DNA from: Sebastes aleutianus
Lineage: Eukaryota > Chordata > Actinopteri > Perciformes > Sebastidae
NCBI GenBank assembly: GCA_916700875.1
Contig: CAKAKS010000067.1
Coordinates: 3,970,909-4,034,908, forward strand
Length of the DNA stretch: 64,000 nt
Direction: 5' to 3'
Shown: piece after piece, positions 11,463 to 23,815 of the stretch
Layout: each line of letters begins with the position of its first letter
Position numbering within the stretch: position 1 is the first letter of the stretch
Program-made: the position numbers and the translations under genes
The notes under the pieces: model-generated
Seen by the model: only the letters and a program-made list of their open reading frames with translations
Database searches by the model: none
Told to the model about the DNA's origin: nothing

Positions 11463-12770
11463 ACTGATGCCGATGTGAAATCATGCTACGGTAACACTAA
11501 ACACCGACGCCTCCAAGCCAGATTGGTTTAATAATTGATGGAGGTGGTGTTGCAGTGTGTGTGCATGCATCTTACTTCATAGGGCACGAGCCGTGACAAT
11601 GGGTTTCAGAGTGCAGTGGTGCTGTCGTCGCGTTACTAAGTACTAAGAGAAAGAAATAAAGTTCACGCCAGAGGGGCAAATTATTCAGTTTTCTTTCCTG
11701 AGAATTAAAAGTAAAATTCAAAGTAGGCTTAACTACGCCACCACAGAACTTTCCCTGAGCGTTTACTGTTGCCGCGAATGGGTTTACATTGTAGTTAATG
11801 GAAAGCCCGGTGCGTCTCATACCACCGCTAAAAGGTGCCTTGCACATTTGGTATCGTACGCCGACGGCCGTGACAAAGCATCGGTATTTGACGGGAATGA
11901 GAACGGGCTGGAATTGGAATAATAAATGCTTAGACGAAAGACATCTGGCAAAAAAAGAGACTGTGAGGTAGTGAGTTCTCTAGAAGTCAGTAGTAAACAA
12001 CATTAAGAAGTCATTAGCGCGAGTCAGTAGAACTCTGTAGTAAAAGTCCTTGTAGAAGTCATTAGTAAATGTGAACGTCTTTGGTGAGAGTCATTAATGG
12101 AAACCTTTAGTCAAAGTTGCAGCCTTTTAAAAAAAAAGATTGTCATTCTTTAGTGCGAGTAGACTAAACAGCATTCTGCTTTCCTGCTGACGCTCCAGCT
12201 CATTAGCCTCCACCCTTCTCCATCCCTGCAGATCTCTCCTTCGTCCTCGACCACCTCCTTCAGACCTCTTCTGCCAACCCTTAGCTTTAACCCTCTATCC
12301 TCTTATCCCTCCTTCATCCTTCCCTTCTTTCCTCAGTGATAGGAGTCTTATTTTTTGTATTTTCTCCAACAGAATGAGTTGGCTCGGCTCCATCTCGTTT
12401 TTATTTTCACATCCTGCAGTCATCAGGCAGTAAGTCAGTCCTGTGTCACAGTACAATCCCTTCTCTCAGTGTTTGCTATCAGTTTGTCTCAGAGGAAAAG
12501 TCCATTTTTTTTTGTACAAGGTGGAGTTAAATAAGTGTTTGCTGTCTCAATCTGTCTTGTAAATGGAGAGAAGGTCAGGAAAAGGAGGGATATAAATATC
12601 AATGCCTCAGTTTGAACTGTGTTTCCTGCATTGTACCTGCAAGAAAAGGGTTTATTGAAAGCAGAGTTAAATGTTTGAATGTTCACTCTTTAAACTCATC
12701 TTGTAATTGAATCTTACATTGTTGGTGGCTTGAAGACTAGATTAGCAGCTCTAGTGTCTCATCCTGCCTT
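11463..12770. repeat. Non-coding; short imperfect direct repeats at 11965-12115
   Basis: Between about 11965 and 12115 the phrases 'agaagtcattag', 'agtagtaaa', 'gcgagtcagtag' and 'gagagtcattaatgg' recur every 25-45 bp, like an eroded minisatellite. A C/T-rich tract follows (12180-12350). No coding exon recognised. Confidence 0.4.
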
Positions 12771-12774
12771 TTAA

Positions 12775-12950
12775 AGGGACTGTTTGTAAAAATCAGAAAT
12801 GCTTGTTAACAGCGACACCTGAGGCCGTTAAGTCAACGAAAGTCAGCGTCGGGTTCGCGCTCAGGCTCGCTCTACATAGACATGAACAAGAATCGCTCAA
12901 AACAGTGAGGAGACACACGTCAGCTAAAACCACAATATCACCGTTACTTC
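12775..12950 (-). mobile_element. Fragment of the TTAA element at 17.0-17.8 kb
   Basis: TTAA (12771-12774) is followed by AGGGACTGTTTGTAA. The next ~170 bp match the reverse complement of 17645-17813 (gttaacaNcgacacctg, gttaagtcaacgaaagtcag, ctctacatagacatgaac, ctcaaaacagtgaggNgac). Similarity stops near 12950, so only one end is present. Confidence 0.82.
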
Positions 12951-15900
12951 GGGATGCAAAATCACGTTTGCTCCCGAGGTCTATTAGCGGGGGGTGCAGC
13001 TGCTCAGCCTGCTCCATTGATCAGACGCCTATGTGTGTGGCAGTACAACAGTTTTACAATATTTTAGAAGTTTTACAGACGTCTTATTTTACATCAACAG
13101 GGAAAATGTTTATTGGGCAGTACCATGAGTGGCCAATGGGACAAATTGGCAGCAGGGCTGAGTGGAAGTGCCTCTCTTAATACATCCACGCTCACTACTA
13201 ACTATTTCCTGGATTGGCGCTCAATATTGGTAATGGGCATAAATTGTTGCGTCCAACATGGCCGTAATGCCCAGGGATACTTGCCTGGTTTATTTGTGTG
13301 TGGATGTGTAAGCAGATGGTCATAAATTCAAGTGTGAAATTTTGACCTTATCGCCCTGGTTGAAAAATTGAAGAGACCACTAAAGGGTGTCGGCTCTTAA
13401 GATGGCAGTCTCCATGTAAAAGCACCATGCTGGGTCTGTGTATGACCCCTGCTCATGACCCTGGGAGACCATATATATATATATATATAAATATACTGTC
13501 AGCATGTTTCAGTTCACAGCGCTGCTGTTCTGGGATTCTTCAACCCTGCCAGTGAGGAGAGGAAATAAGCAAAGCTGCTGAAGCTTGAAGACCAGCAGAG
13601 GCAGAGCTGACAACACGTCACCAGTTCAGACTCCTCTACAGCTTAAACAGAAATATGACAGTAAGTCCTTCTGCAGGTCGAACATGGTGGAAAAGCAAAA
13701 GCCCTCAGACCGGCCGAAGGTCATTCCAACAGCTTGTTGAGAAAGTCCTTTCAAGTGCAGCGGATTTAAAAGTTATTCTGTGGCTTTTTTCTTAAGACTC
13801 CATCAAACCCTTCTCGGCCTTGAGCTACATTTGTCTTCTGACCTTTACGTCCAGCTCCAGGCTACAGCTTCTGTCCAGTCCCTCTTCACTCATCAGTGTG
13901 AGTAAATCTAGTCCCCGATGTCATCATCCCAAACATGACTGATGGAGAGAAACATCAGTGAGCCGCCCTCTGAGGAACACAAATGAACAGCCTGTGGTGC
14001 AAAATGACCTTGGAACTTTATGGAAGGAGTAAGAAATTAAATGTGGGCACAAAATACCTCCAGTAACTAAGCCACAGTCCATTTGACTACTCTGAATTAC
14101 AGTGCACAAATTAAAGCAGACCAAATAAAAAATATAATTTGCTGAGGGATGTGTACGAAGGAGCAAATTTATCTCTTTCGTCTCGAGAGCTGCCACTTAT
14201 ATGCAGGGAATTGCGGACTTGGATATATTGCTGTTAAAGTGTTTTCACTTTGACTTGGCAATGATCTACTGTGCACACGAATCCCTTCTCCAGTTTATCG
14301 CTAATGACTTTATAAACGTCACTATTTTTGTGGACTTTATTTAGCGTATTCTGAATGTTTTCTTTGGCCCAGATGTCGAGCAAATATCGGACTTCTACCG
14401 CACGAGAGTTCGATTAAAACGGACTAAATGTTGGCTTGTGAAAGACCCCAATCAGTTAGAGATGCGTCGCTACAGGCGCTTCAAAACGCCCCTTGGCAAA
14501 AGGCATCAGGCAAAACAGCTGATGCGCCTGTGGAGCGGGGCTGGGTGCAATATGGTTTCTCTCTCTCTCGCTCTCTCTCTCTCTTTCTTGATTTGATTGG
14601 CTGCCTGCGGCAAGTTTGACATTGACAAGCGGAGCAACTCCACGCCTTGCGCTGAAAAGTTGAGAATATTTGAACTTTTATGCAAATCTAGAACTCGCTA
14701 GAAAGACGCAACGCGCGGCGCCAGAAAGGATCACGCGCCAGACGCGCCGTGCCATAGGAAACAATGGTTTTGCAGTCAACGCGTTTCTAGCGACAAATCT
14801 CCGTTTGATCTGGGCCTAATGGTACGTGTCCACAGCCTCCGTCCTTTCCACGCTTCCCAGTCATTGTCTATGTAAGCAGCCGTGCGATGCATTCTGGTAG
14901 CGTGGCGGCGCGATTCGAGAGACGGAGCGTCGCGCCGGCCGCTCCTCATTTGCATAAAGTTGAGATCTAGGCTACTTTATGCAAATCACGGGCATCCGGT
15001 GCGACTCGCCGCCTCTGGAAACTCTCGAGAAACTTTTAAACTAACCGTTGTCAACCTAAAATAAAGACAGATTCAGCAACTGCATGGCTTAAAATATTTT
15101 CAGAAACACATTTCGGTGAACCATTTTCATAATATAAGAGAAGGAAGTTTCCAAACCAGCCGCCATGTTGGTTCTGGTTTGAAACTTGGGAGCAGCAGCC
15201 CACGAGGGAAAGTGTTCGTCCAATCAAGTGTCCAGTGGCAGCCCATCAAGCGTCCAATGCTGGGAATTGCGATCCCTCACAATAAAAAAAACACGTACCA
15301 TAAGAGTGCATGCGTCAGTATTTTACACTTTAAACATCTTTTTAGTGCAGTTGAATTTTTTTGTACGAATGTTTCTACTGCACCTGTGGGCCGCTGTGTG
15401 TGATTTATGAGAGCCTGTGACAGAGATAATATTGTCTTTGCAATCTAGGTGTGAAAAATGGAACAGAGTTTGGTCAGAACATCAACCCGTGTGCACCCTG
15501 AAGCAGTGAAAAATAAAGCAACTGATAAAGAACCAGTTTATCGGTGGAAGTTGGACTGTCAGCGACAGAGAGACAAAATGCTCAGAGACAGTGGGAAATG
15601 TGTGTGGATTTGCTTTAGATTAGAAGATTGGCACCACTTTCATATCTCATAAGAACCAGAAGAGATTAGTTTACTTAGTTTATTTTATTACGGATTAAAA
15701 CAATATATAACATTCAGTTTTGAGCTTTAGAGGAGCTTGCTTTTGTCATCTTTGGACAGAGCCATGATAGCCGTTTCCCCTTGTTCTCCTTTAGCAAGCT
15801 AAGCTAATCAACTGCTAGCTGTAGCTTCTTTTAAAAAGTTGTCAATCTGAAAAATATCATGTGGATTTCAAAGTTCATCAAAAGTGCAGTTAAAAATTAT

Positions 15901-17019
15901 CATAGTGCTCTGAAAATCAGATCAAAAGAGATTTTTCTGGGAAAAAAAATAATTGAGTTAACTGTCAGGAGTCAAATACAAACTCCTCTAAATGACTCAG
16001 GCACAAGCTCAGACACCTGAGAGTAGTTTGGGTTCACAGAGAATAAGGCCTTAACTCAAAACCTCATCGTGGCCTTTCTTGGCTCCAGATGCAGGCGCTC
16101 ACCTCCAATCCTGATCCCAGCCCAACCTCACCCTTTACCCCTGGCCTCAGACCTCTGCATCCCCCTGGCAAGCAAAAAAACCTCTCCACCGGTCCTCACC
16201 CTCTGCCCAGCTCCCTGTTCCAGTCTTTTAACCCTAAACTGTCAATCACCTGCAGCTGCCGACCGGTCGCTCGGTTTTCCACCGCGGGCAGCAAAACCAA
16301 TTAGTGTCTCTGACAGTCGGCCGCGGAGCTTCTCCTCAAGTTTCCAAGTTACCACAAAACAATCCCGTCCATTGACCCGTGTCAGCGCAGGTCAGGCAGA
16401 GAGGAGGCACTGCAGGATACCTCGGTGTTGTTGTGATTCGTTTGTCCCCAGACTGTCCAAATCAGATCATGTTTTGTTTGTGTTTCCAGAAGGGCTGTTT
16501 CGAGTCTCTGACGTGGTTCATCTTCACCCACAAAGCATTTTTTTTTTGCATTTTCTGACTTAATTTTCACACTGAAGAAATCCCAGAGAGGATGTAACAA
16601 TCACAGCCAAACTACCGGCAGCGTTTGTGTGATCTTCCTAAACTGAGATGAGACCAGACCCAAATGACCCTTGTGAACCTGGTAATTTTCCTTTAGCAGC
16701 ATGTGTCTCTTTTATTTGAGTATGAAATGTTTGTTATTGTTCTCTGATGAGTCTTTAAGCTCTGTGGCATTTGTGCGATTGTCTTCAATTGGCAAAGCAA
16801 TGTGAGAAAGAGCCAACCATGAGAGGGATGTATGACGACATCTGTTGTTTCTTTGAATCATTTCATCAACACTCCTCTTGTTGTTGGGAAAGACAGTAAT
16901 TAAGTTAAATCTCTGCCAGATCTTTGTGATTATAGAAGTATCAGAGAAGCCCTGTGGGGTGGGGGGGGTGTCTCAAACAAATGACGCCTACGTGAACAAA
17001 CAGATTGTGCATGAAATCC
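12951..17019. other. Long non-coding stretch
   Basis: No exon I would defend. Contents: a TA run at about 13472-13489; a CT run at about 14562-14583; a CpG-rich segment 14690-15030 that includes an inverted pair of ATTTGCAT/ATGCAAAT octamers; C-rich sequence at 16080-16260 with a 164-codon ORF lacking recognisable domains; and a G9 run near 16961. It may be degraded transposons and intergenic DNA. Confidence 0.4.
14948..14986. repeat. Perfect 13-bp inverted repeat containing octamer motifs
   Basis: Arms ATTTGCATAAAGT (14948-14960) and ACTTTATGCAAAT (14974-14986) surround a 13-bp spacer. Each arm contains the POU/Oct octamer ATGCAAAT in opposite orientation. Function is unknown; it may belong to a repeat. 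Confidence 0.6.
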
Positions 17020-17023
17020 TTAA

Positions 17024-17813
17024 AGGGACTGTTTGTAACTTCTTACACGTATAAATCAATCCGAGTCGGTGTCCCATGCGCGCTCGCGTGTGGCTACGCT
17101 TTTCAGACTCAGACTCCAACACAAACTACATGGAAGCACCAAAACCACAAAGTTCTCTCAAGTGAAGTCCGTCTGTTAAACAGTGTTGGCCGCAGTCGGA
17201 GGACGCGGGAGAGACCGTAGCTTTGGTCTCCAGGACCGGAGTCTCTGCTGTACTCTGCTCCTCTGCTCCTCTGCCTGCCTTCACTCACACACCACGCTCG
17301 ATCTCGCTCTTTCGCTCCACTCTCACGTGCATGCGCGCACACTCCACACTGCAGAAGAGTTAGTTTAGCTCTGAGAATATCTAGTGAATGTACAGTGGAC
17401 GTTTGTGCAGAAATAACTGCTGCAGCTCCTCCAGACCAACAGAGGTTACCCGTGTCTTGTGAAGTGACGGGGCTCCGCAGAGAGAAACGTTATCGTCTCC
17501 GACCAAAACTCCGGTGTCTCCCCTGTTCCCTCCGGCCGCGGTCGGGAGGCTGAGGCAGGAAAAGCCAACACTAGGATCAGCATTGATTCATGGAGAGACC
17601 TTCGTCTGGTCAGCTAACATTACTGCCAAGCAGCTGAAATATAGAGTGATATTGTGCTTTTAGCTGACGTGTGTCCCCTCACTGTTTTGAGCAATGCTCG
17701 TTCATGTCTATGTAGAGCGAGCACAAGCGTGAACCTGACGCTGACTTTCGTTGACTTAACGGCCACAGGTGTCGTTGTTAACAAGCAATATCTGAGTCTT
17801 ACAAACAGTCCCT
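17024..17813. mobile_element. TTAA-flanked non-autonomous TIR element (piggyBac-like)
   Basis: Left terminus AGGGACTGTTTGTAA and right terminus TTACAAACAGTCCCT are exact inverted copies, each bordered by TTAA (17020-17023 and 17814-17817). A TTAA target duplication is diagnostic of piggyBac-type transposition, so this 790-bp element is probably mobilised by such a transposase in trans. It has no coding capacity. A truncated relative lies inverted at 12775-12950. Confidence 0.78.
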
Positions 17814-17817
17814 TTAA

Positions 17818-18582
17818 ATGACAAAATGGATTTGGGATTTCAAAATCAGCATTTCCATCAACAACTTCCCTTTCACCTGCTTCACATTCAGAGACTGCTG
17901 GACGTCTGAAGGAGATGTTTTAGACATCTGCAGAGTGGGCGCCCTGATTACATTGTACAGCATTGAGTGAAATGACCAAAAAAAATCTGAAATAGCCAGA
18001 AGAAAAAGAAAGATTAAAGACGAGATGTTGTTAAGCTCCAAAAAGATAAGTGCAGGCACAAACTTTAGATTAAGTCTTTGGGCGTTAAAAGAAAGTTTCA
18101 CAAATTGGAGAAAATCAAAAATGGGTGAAAGTGAAGGAGAGGTGATGCGGAGAAACTTCAGGAAGACGAGTGTGGTTTATTATTTTACCTTGAGTGTCTT
18201 AATTGTTTTAGTTATTTTCTTTCCTTCGTCTCTAATCTCATCATCGACTCACTTTTCTTTCCATGTTTTCTCTTCTCTACAAGTCCCACTCAATCGCCCC
18301 CCGTGTTACTGTCTCCAGCCTCTCCCACACTGCAAATATTAAGCAGCATTTTAACATTTTTAGCCTTTACCACTCCCTGTCATCCCACTCAGTTACTGTG
18401 CGGAACTTTTACCTGGTTATGAAACAGTTTCAATTTAATTCGGATGTCTCTATATGACCTACATAAGCAAACGAGACCATCAGTGAGAAGACTGGCTATT
18501 TTTAAACAGGCCAAGTTATTTTTAATGCTTATCATCGGTGCCACCGGGTTGGATTCCGGCGAAATCTGACGAAATCATGCAG
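17818..18582. other. Non-coding stretch, no gene seen
   Basis: AT-rich. Open frames of 95 and 105 codons show no domain. It may be intronic to the coding exon that follows. Confidence 0.4.
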
Positions 18583-18886
18583 GTTCACCAGAAACTCCTT
18601 CAGCTCAGACTCCAACAGGGCCTCTGTATGTGACCAGCCCACTGAGGACAGACCCCGATTCGGCTTCGCTGCCACCTTTGACATACAATCGGAGCTCCCG
18701 CAGGAGGTGGAGAGCTCTGCGTCCGGCAGCAGCGGCTCCTCCTCCAGTCAGGAACTGAGCTTCGTTTCGCTGCTCCGCCGATCCCCGCTGGGAGCCAACG
18801 CCAACACCACGCTACTGGAGGCTCAGGCCATACTGCTGGTCCCGCTGGAGGGAAGGGAGGCACGGGAGAACCAGAACCAGGACTGA
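18583..18886 (+). CDS. Putative terminal coding exon of an unrecognised host gene
   Basis: A GC-rich island in AT-rich surroundings. The plus frame is open from about 18515 to the TGA at 18884-18886. It reads through an FTRNSFSSDSNRASV segment, then RPRFGFAATFD, a Ser-rich stretch (SASGSSGSSSSQE), LSFVSLLRRSPLGAN and a charged tail ending ENQNQD. A candidate acceptor (TGCAG before 18583) would start the exon in phase 2; a second AG lies at 18600. Third positions are strongly G/C and there are many CpGs, unlike neighbouring repeat DNA. The content suggests a disordered, Ser-rich C-terminus with a short hydrophobic patch (ILLVPL). I do not recognise the family and found no partner exon within a few kilobases, so it may be the last exon of a gene with long introns or an isolated remnant. 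Confidence 0.5.
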
Positions 18887-20535
18887 GCGGGGCAGATTGT
18901 CAGACCATGCTGTGGTAAAATTAGGTTTTCTAAAGGGAGTCTGGTGCTCAGAAACACGCTTTTATTCACAGAGACCGCCAAAATCAACACAAAATGAAGG
19001 TCCCTCGTAGCTTTAGTGGGCAAATTAATATGCATGCTATTATGGGGAAAACTAATTATTCACTGGCTTTTTGACCCCAGCCATTATTATTCATTGGTTT
19101 GTTCTCATTTGTCCTAATTTTAATTTTAAAACCATCCTCTGCCAGTTGAAATGTTTTGTTAAATATTCATAATTTTCCTACTGAACTTGTTGATTACTAA
19201 AAACATGGACGATGTTTAAGGTTTCCAATCAGACAGTTCATATATTTTTATTCCCACACAGTAACATCGAATTAATATATTGTCTCTAAACTATTTTGTG
19301 CCTGTGCTTTGAAAAGAGCATGAGAGTTTGGATTCATTTGGAGTTCAATGTATTCATGTTCACACCATCTATGCTAATTGTGAGAGAGAGAATCACCAGG
19401 CTTCTATCCAAATGTAGCACAAATGTTAACCGTTTCCAGAAAATCTGCCATACTTTGCTGTTACAAGTATCAGGAGTTTCATTGAGATAAACAACTTGTG
19501 GGCCAAATTCTCTCGTTGGGTTTTATTAAACCATTGCAGAAGAAGGGGGCATAAGGAGATGGTGTAATTAAAAGAGTGCCAGTCAGAGCTCAAAGAAAAA
19601 ACAATGTAGAAAACATGATGGATATATGGCATTTATGTTTCACGTGTTAATTTGAAATCTCCTAATCATTCCACACAGATCGGATGTTTTCATCTGCAGC
19701 CGTTTTTCATCTCTTCAGTGGAAGCTTCAACGGATGTTTAAGTTGCGTGTTTTGTGTATGTCACAATTAAGTCTGTTTCCACTGCACTTTGTCACATTTT
19801 GTTTTTATTGATAAACCACCAATGTTTCCACTTCAGCCAAGCATTGCATTTTTTTGTGATATTTCAAACGTTTTTTTCCACCATCAAATTTTAACGCCCG
19901 TTTTTTGATATTCAATACTTTTTTTTCTCTCATACACAGCACCGTCCTCATACGCGCTCTTATGCAACTTCCGGTCGCAGAATATGAAAAAGCGGGCATT
20001 TTTTCGTTTCTGTCTTCTAGTGATTTCATTTTTTGTTTTTAGAAATAGAAATTGAAAATCAACACGTTTTTTTTAAAGTTTAGTTCATCCCTTTTTGTCC
20101 CTGATAAAGAAAAACGCCTTGTATTTCAATTTAACTTTTTGTATTTTAAAATGAAAATCAAATAACCACTAATTGTTTGTATTTGAATGTCCTTTTGTGA
20201 AAGGAAAATCGAATGACCAAAAGATACACTGACCTTATTCTTGGCTGTCTCTTGCCCTCACCATCCATCCTTCTTTTATTCCTTTTGCCCATAACAGGCG
20301 GCAGTCGGCTGATAGCAGGCCTTCAGTCAGAGAGGACGGAGCTGTGATGTTTCTATCAGCAGACAGACGAATGGCTACATTTCCAACTGTGTGTCTGAGC
20401 CTCTGAAACCGGATCAGCCCTCTTCCTCACCACTCTGCCCTCTCACCTCTGTTCTTTTTTCTATCCTCTCCTTGCCTTCTGTCAGACCTTCCCTTTGTCT
20501 GGTTCTCATCTCAGTGTTGTCACTCCTTGAATATC
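18887..20535. other. Non-coding stretch, no gene seen
   Basis: AT-rich; many T runs at 19800-20100; pyrimidine-rich at 20400-20560. If the 18.58-kb exon is real, 18887 onward would include its 3' UTR, but no canonical AATAAA lies close by. Confidence 0.4.
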
Positions 20536-20870
20536 TTTTATTCCTCTATCATCCCCCTTTAATGTTCTCATTGTGTGTTGCAGGAGCTGTGACACATTTC
20601 CATGTGAAAACAGCAGAGTCCCATTAATCATTTTAGAGTTCATCACCCTGTTCGGGTCTCTGCGTTTCTATTTCTTGGACTGGTGGTTGGTGTTTGGTTG
20701 GCGTGGTGCTTTCGACTGGTTTCTCCTCAGCGGGAGTTCCTTCTAGAAGCTGCTGTTGAAGCTGAGATTAGAGCTGCTGCTGTTCAACAGCCTGAAGCTA
20801 TTTGTCTGATCATTAGTTCACCAGATGTGCCAAGACACACTTCCAGTCAACAAAATCATTTTGGTCAACA
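20536..20870 (+). repeat. Duplicated segment, copy A, with open frame
   Basis: Contains two blocks that recur at 22.9-23.8 kb. Block 1 (20540-20592) ends in GTGTGTTGCAG then GAGCTGT and looks like a 3' splice site. Block 2 (20690-20860) is open in one frame with the peptide segments WCFRLVSPQREFLLEAA, VEAEIRAAAVQQPEA and CLIISSPDVP. The 98-bp stretch between them is in copy A only in this form. I do not recognise the peptide. Confidence 0.6.
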
Positions 20871-21779
20871 CTGTCCTACCAGCAACGTTTCCTACTGAAG
20901 AGACCCAATACTCTGAACTTTGAGCCTCTGCTGCTAAATCTGCAACAAAACCAGGCTGCCTTCATGCAGACCTTTTCCAAGACTCATCTGAATTCATATT
21001 GTAGTGAAACTAGACTCCCTGCACTTTCAAACAACTAACTGGCATTTATTTGTCACCCTTGTGTTAATCCAGAAACCAGATAGGCTGCGTTCACCCATCC
21101 ACACTTTTGTTAAACATGATTTGACGGTTGATAACTGTACTCAACTGCAACACCATTTGTGTTGACATGTTTATTGTTTTGGTTCTGTATTTTTTTATTT
21201 GGCATTCAGTTGACACTCTTCTGGAGGATTTGTCCATTTTCACCCCCGTCTCCAGAATTCATTTGCAGACTCATTATCAGTGCTGACATGCCACATTTCC
21301 TCCAGGAATCACAGAATTTATTCTCGTCACAGAAAAAACAACAACAACAACGTTATCATGTCATCTGTTTAAGTTGATCCACATTCTGCTCCGATGACAA
21401 AGTGTTTGTAGAAAACGCTCAGCTGAATTGATTAGGATCACTTCAAGCTGTTCAGATTCATTTGCACTCACAGCGGTACAAAGACCCAATCTTCCTGTTT
21501 TCCGCAGCCGGCGTAAACACGGAGCTCAGGAGATTTGAAAGTGGTGATTAGATTCTCTTGAAATTTAATGCGGGTTTCAAAAGTCAAGACATGAAGCAGA
21601 CAGTTGTGTTTTGGGGGTTTTGCTTCAAAATGAATGGGATCAAAACAATGTGCTTTATGACAGTATACGTTGATCATTTAAATGTGTTGTATTTCTTCAG
21701 ACAACACAATTCAAAGAGCGAAGTCTGGCGTGCCCGTGTGTTCTGCAACTTGTTTTGTGGATCACAGTGGGTTTGATAA

Positions 21780-21930
21780 ATTAATTTCCCATTGCTTTTT
21801 GGCTTTTTCCCCCAAGGCTTTTGTTTAATTGACAACATTAAGCACATATTTACTGCAAGCGAAAAGTGACGTAGAGGAATCTGCCAAAGCTTCAGTATGT
21901 GACGAGTTGGTTTGCGAACGTGTTGGAACA
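21780..21930. repeat. Dispersed repeat family, copy 3
   Basis: Shows 'ctgcaagcgaaaagtgacg', 'tctgccaaagcttcagtatg' and 'gtgacgagttggtttgcg', matching the modules at 2360-2430. Confidence 0.6.
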
Positions 21931-22936
21931 TCAGGTACCATAAAACAAGTTATTAATCTTTGCGTAAGAACTTAATCAAACCACACACACACCTGTACAC
22001 AAAGAGCAACACTGAAACCTATCGATTCTATCTGCTTGGCCACGAACTAGTTAATTTGCATAAAGAGCAACCAAACACCTTATATGGTCAATAACATTAC
22101 CTTTGATTAAATTCAATATTAGATTTATTTCAAACGTGTACAATTAACAGTAAACACACACAGCAAATTCTACATAAACTAGATAAAGAAATATTATTTG
22201 AAAAGGAGTAAACAGTACAATTATCATGTCCTACACCTTTCTATAACTCAAATAATTAATTTAAATGTTCATCACATATACACAAGTAATCATCTTAATA
22301 TAAAAAACGAAACAAACAAAAATAAAACAAACAAGCGTCACAGTTCCGAGACCGTAAAAAAGGAATATAGAGCCCTAATGTAGGATCACTCATTGTGCTA
22401 ATGTAGCAGTTGAGAAAGATAAAGACAAACATCACAGACAAATAAAATGAACTTCAGGTAAATCAAAATGTTTGTCCAAAACAAGAAGCAGTGATACAGA
22501 AGAGACAAGGTGAAATAGAGGCATTCCTGGCAGCAATAACAAATGGAAGGAAGTCAGTATATTTTCATTAACTAAATTCCATCCTGGAAGACCCACTTGT
22601 TTTCAAAATAATCCATCTGACTTGTAAAAGTCAATATTTTCAAATGAATCACACTGTAAAACACTGGGTTATCCAGTGGCTAAATTGTACTGTAGCAACA
22701 ATGGACAAGAGGGTCAAACATTTCTTTAGGCAACATATTTGACGACCAATTGTGCTTACATGGTTGAATATTGTCTGTCTGTAATTTGAGAATCAGATTC
22801 ACACTTCTCCACAACTACATGTTTGTCAGGAAGCGTTCTAAATGTATGTATACTCTCCAGCACAAGAAGAAATTGATCTTTTACACCTCTAATCTTTTAC
22901 GCTTACACAGACTGTGTAGTGAAAAGGAACACGTCT
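21931..22936. other. AT-rich non-coding stretch
   Basis: A-rich sequence with runs such as (aaac)n-like at 22300-22335. No gene or clear repeat border recognised. Confidence 0.4.
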
Positions 22937-23815
22937 TTTATTCATCTATCATCCTCCCTTAACTTTCTCGTTGTGTGTTGCAGGAGCTGTTTATTTACTG
23001 TTTACTGTTTATTTGTTTTGCACAATTCAAGACTATACAACATAACAAGAAATTAAATGAATAATATACAGTGCAGGAAGTGGTAAAAAAACCCACTGGG
23101 CTTATCTGAAGCCTCCACCTAGAGACAAGATTATTGTCTATAAAGATATAAAGAAATAATATGACTACATAATAGTGATAACAAACAATTAGGAAAAGAT
23201 ATATATAATAACAATAATAACAATACAGTAAATATATATAGAAAAAGACAAGTGTGTGTGTGTGTGTGTGTGTGTGAGTGTGTGTGTGGTTAGTGTTTGT
23301 GAGGAGGATAATGATTTAAATATCTATAAAGACTTCTGGGCAATCATAACCAAACAACATTGTGAGTGGGAAAAAAATAAAAAACATAAAAACAGATACA
23401 TGGACAACATGGGGAAAAACAATGACAAGACAGCAATTAAATTACCCTTTAAGCGACTTTTGAAACATTTGACAGATGAACAGTTTATTGATAGATGTGA
23501 AAAGCTACTCCATAATTTGGTTCCCCTAAATCTTATCAAAAATTGACCTCTACTAGTGAGGAATTTAGGAGGATGAAGATCTAGAGATTTACGGGTTGAG
23601 TAAAAATGGACCTGAGAATTTGTTTTAAAATAGGTCTTGGTTGGCGTGGTGCTTTCGACTGGTTTCTCCTCAGCGAGAGTTCCTTCTAGAAGCTGCTGTT
23701 GAAGCTGAGATTAGAGCTGCTGCTGTTCCACAGCCTGAAGCTATTTGTCTGATCATTAGCTCACCAGATGTGCCAACACACATACACACACTGCCAGTCA
23801 ACAAAATCATTTTGA
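22937..23815 (+). repeat. Duplicated segment, copy B, split by inserted DNA
   Basis: Block 1 (22937-22992, again ending GTGTGTTGCAG plus GAGCTGT) and block 2 (23632-23800, same open frame as copy A with one Q-to-P change) are present. They are separated by about 640 bp instead of about 100. The inserted piece (about 22993-23630) includes a phrase resembling a LINE 3' end (cactgggcttatctgaagcc) and a GT microsatellite. Confidence 0.6.
23251..23288. repeat. (GT)n microsatellite
   Basis: GT run with a few interruptions, inside the DNA inserted into copy B. Confidence 0.9.

Noticed and set aside
16069..16563. 164-codon Pro/Ser-rich ORF
   Set aside because: Follows C-rich non-coding composition; overlapping open frames in other phases; no motif.
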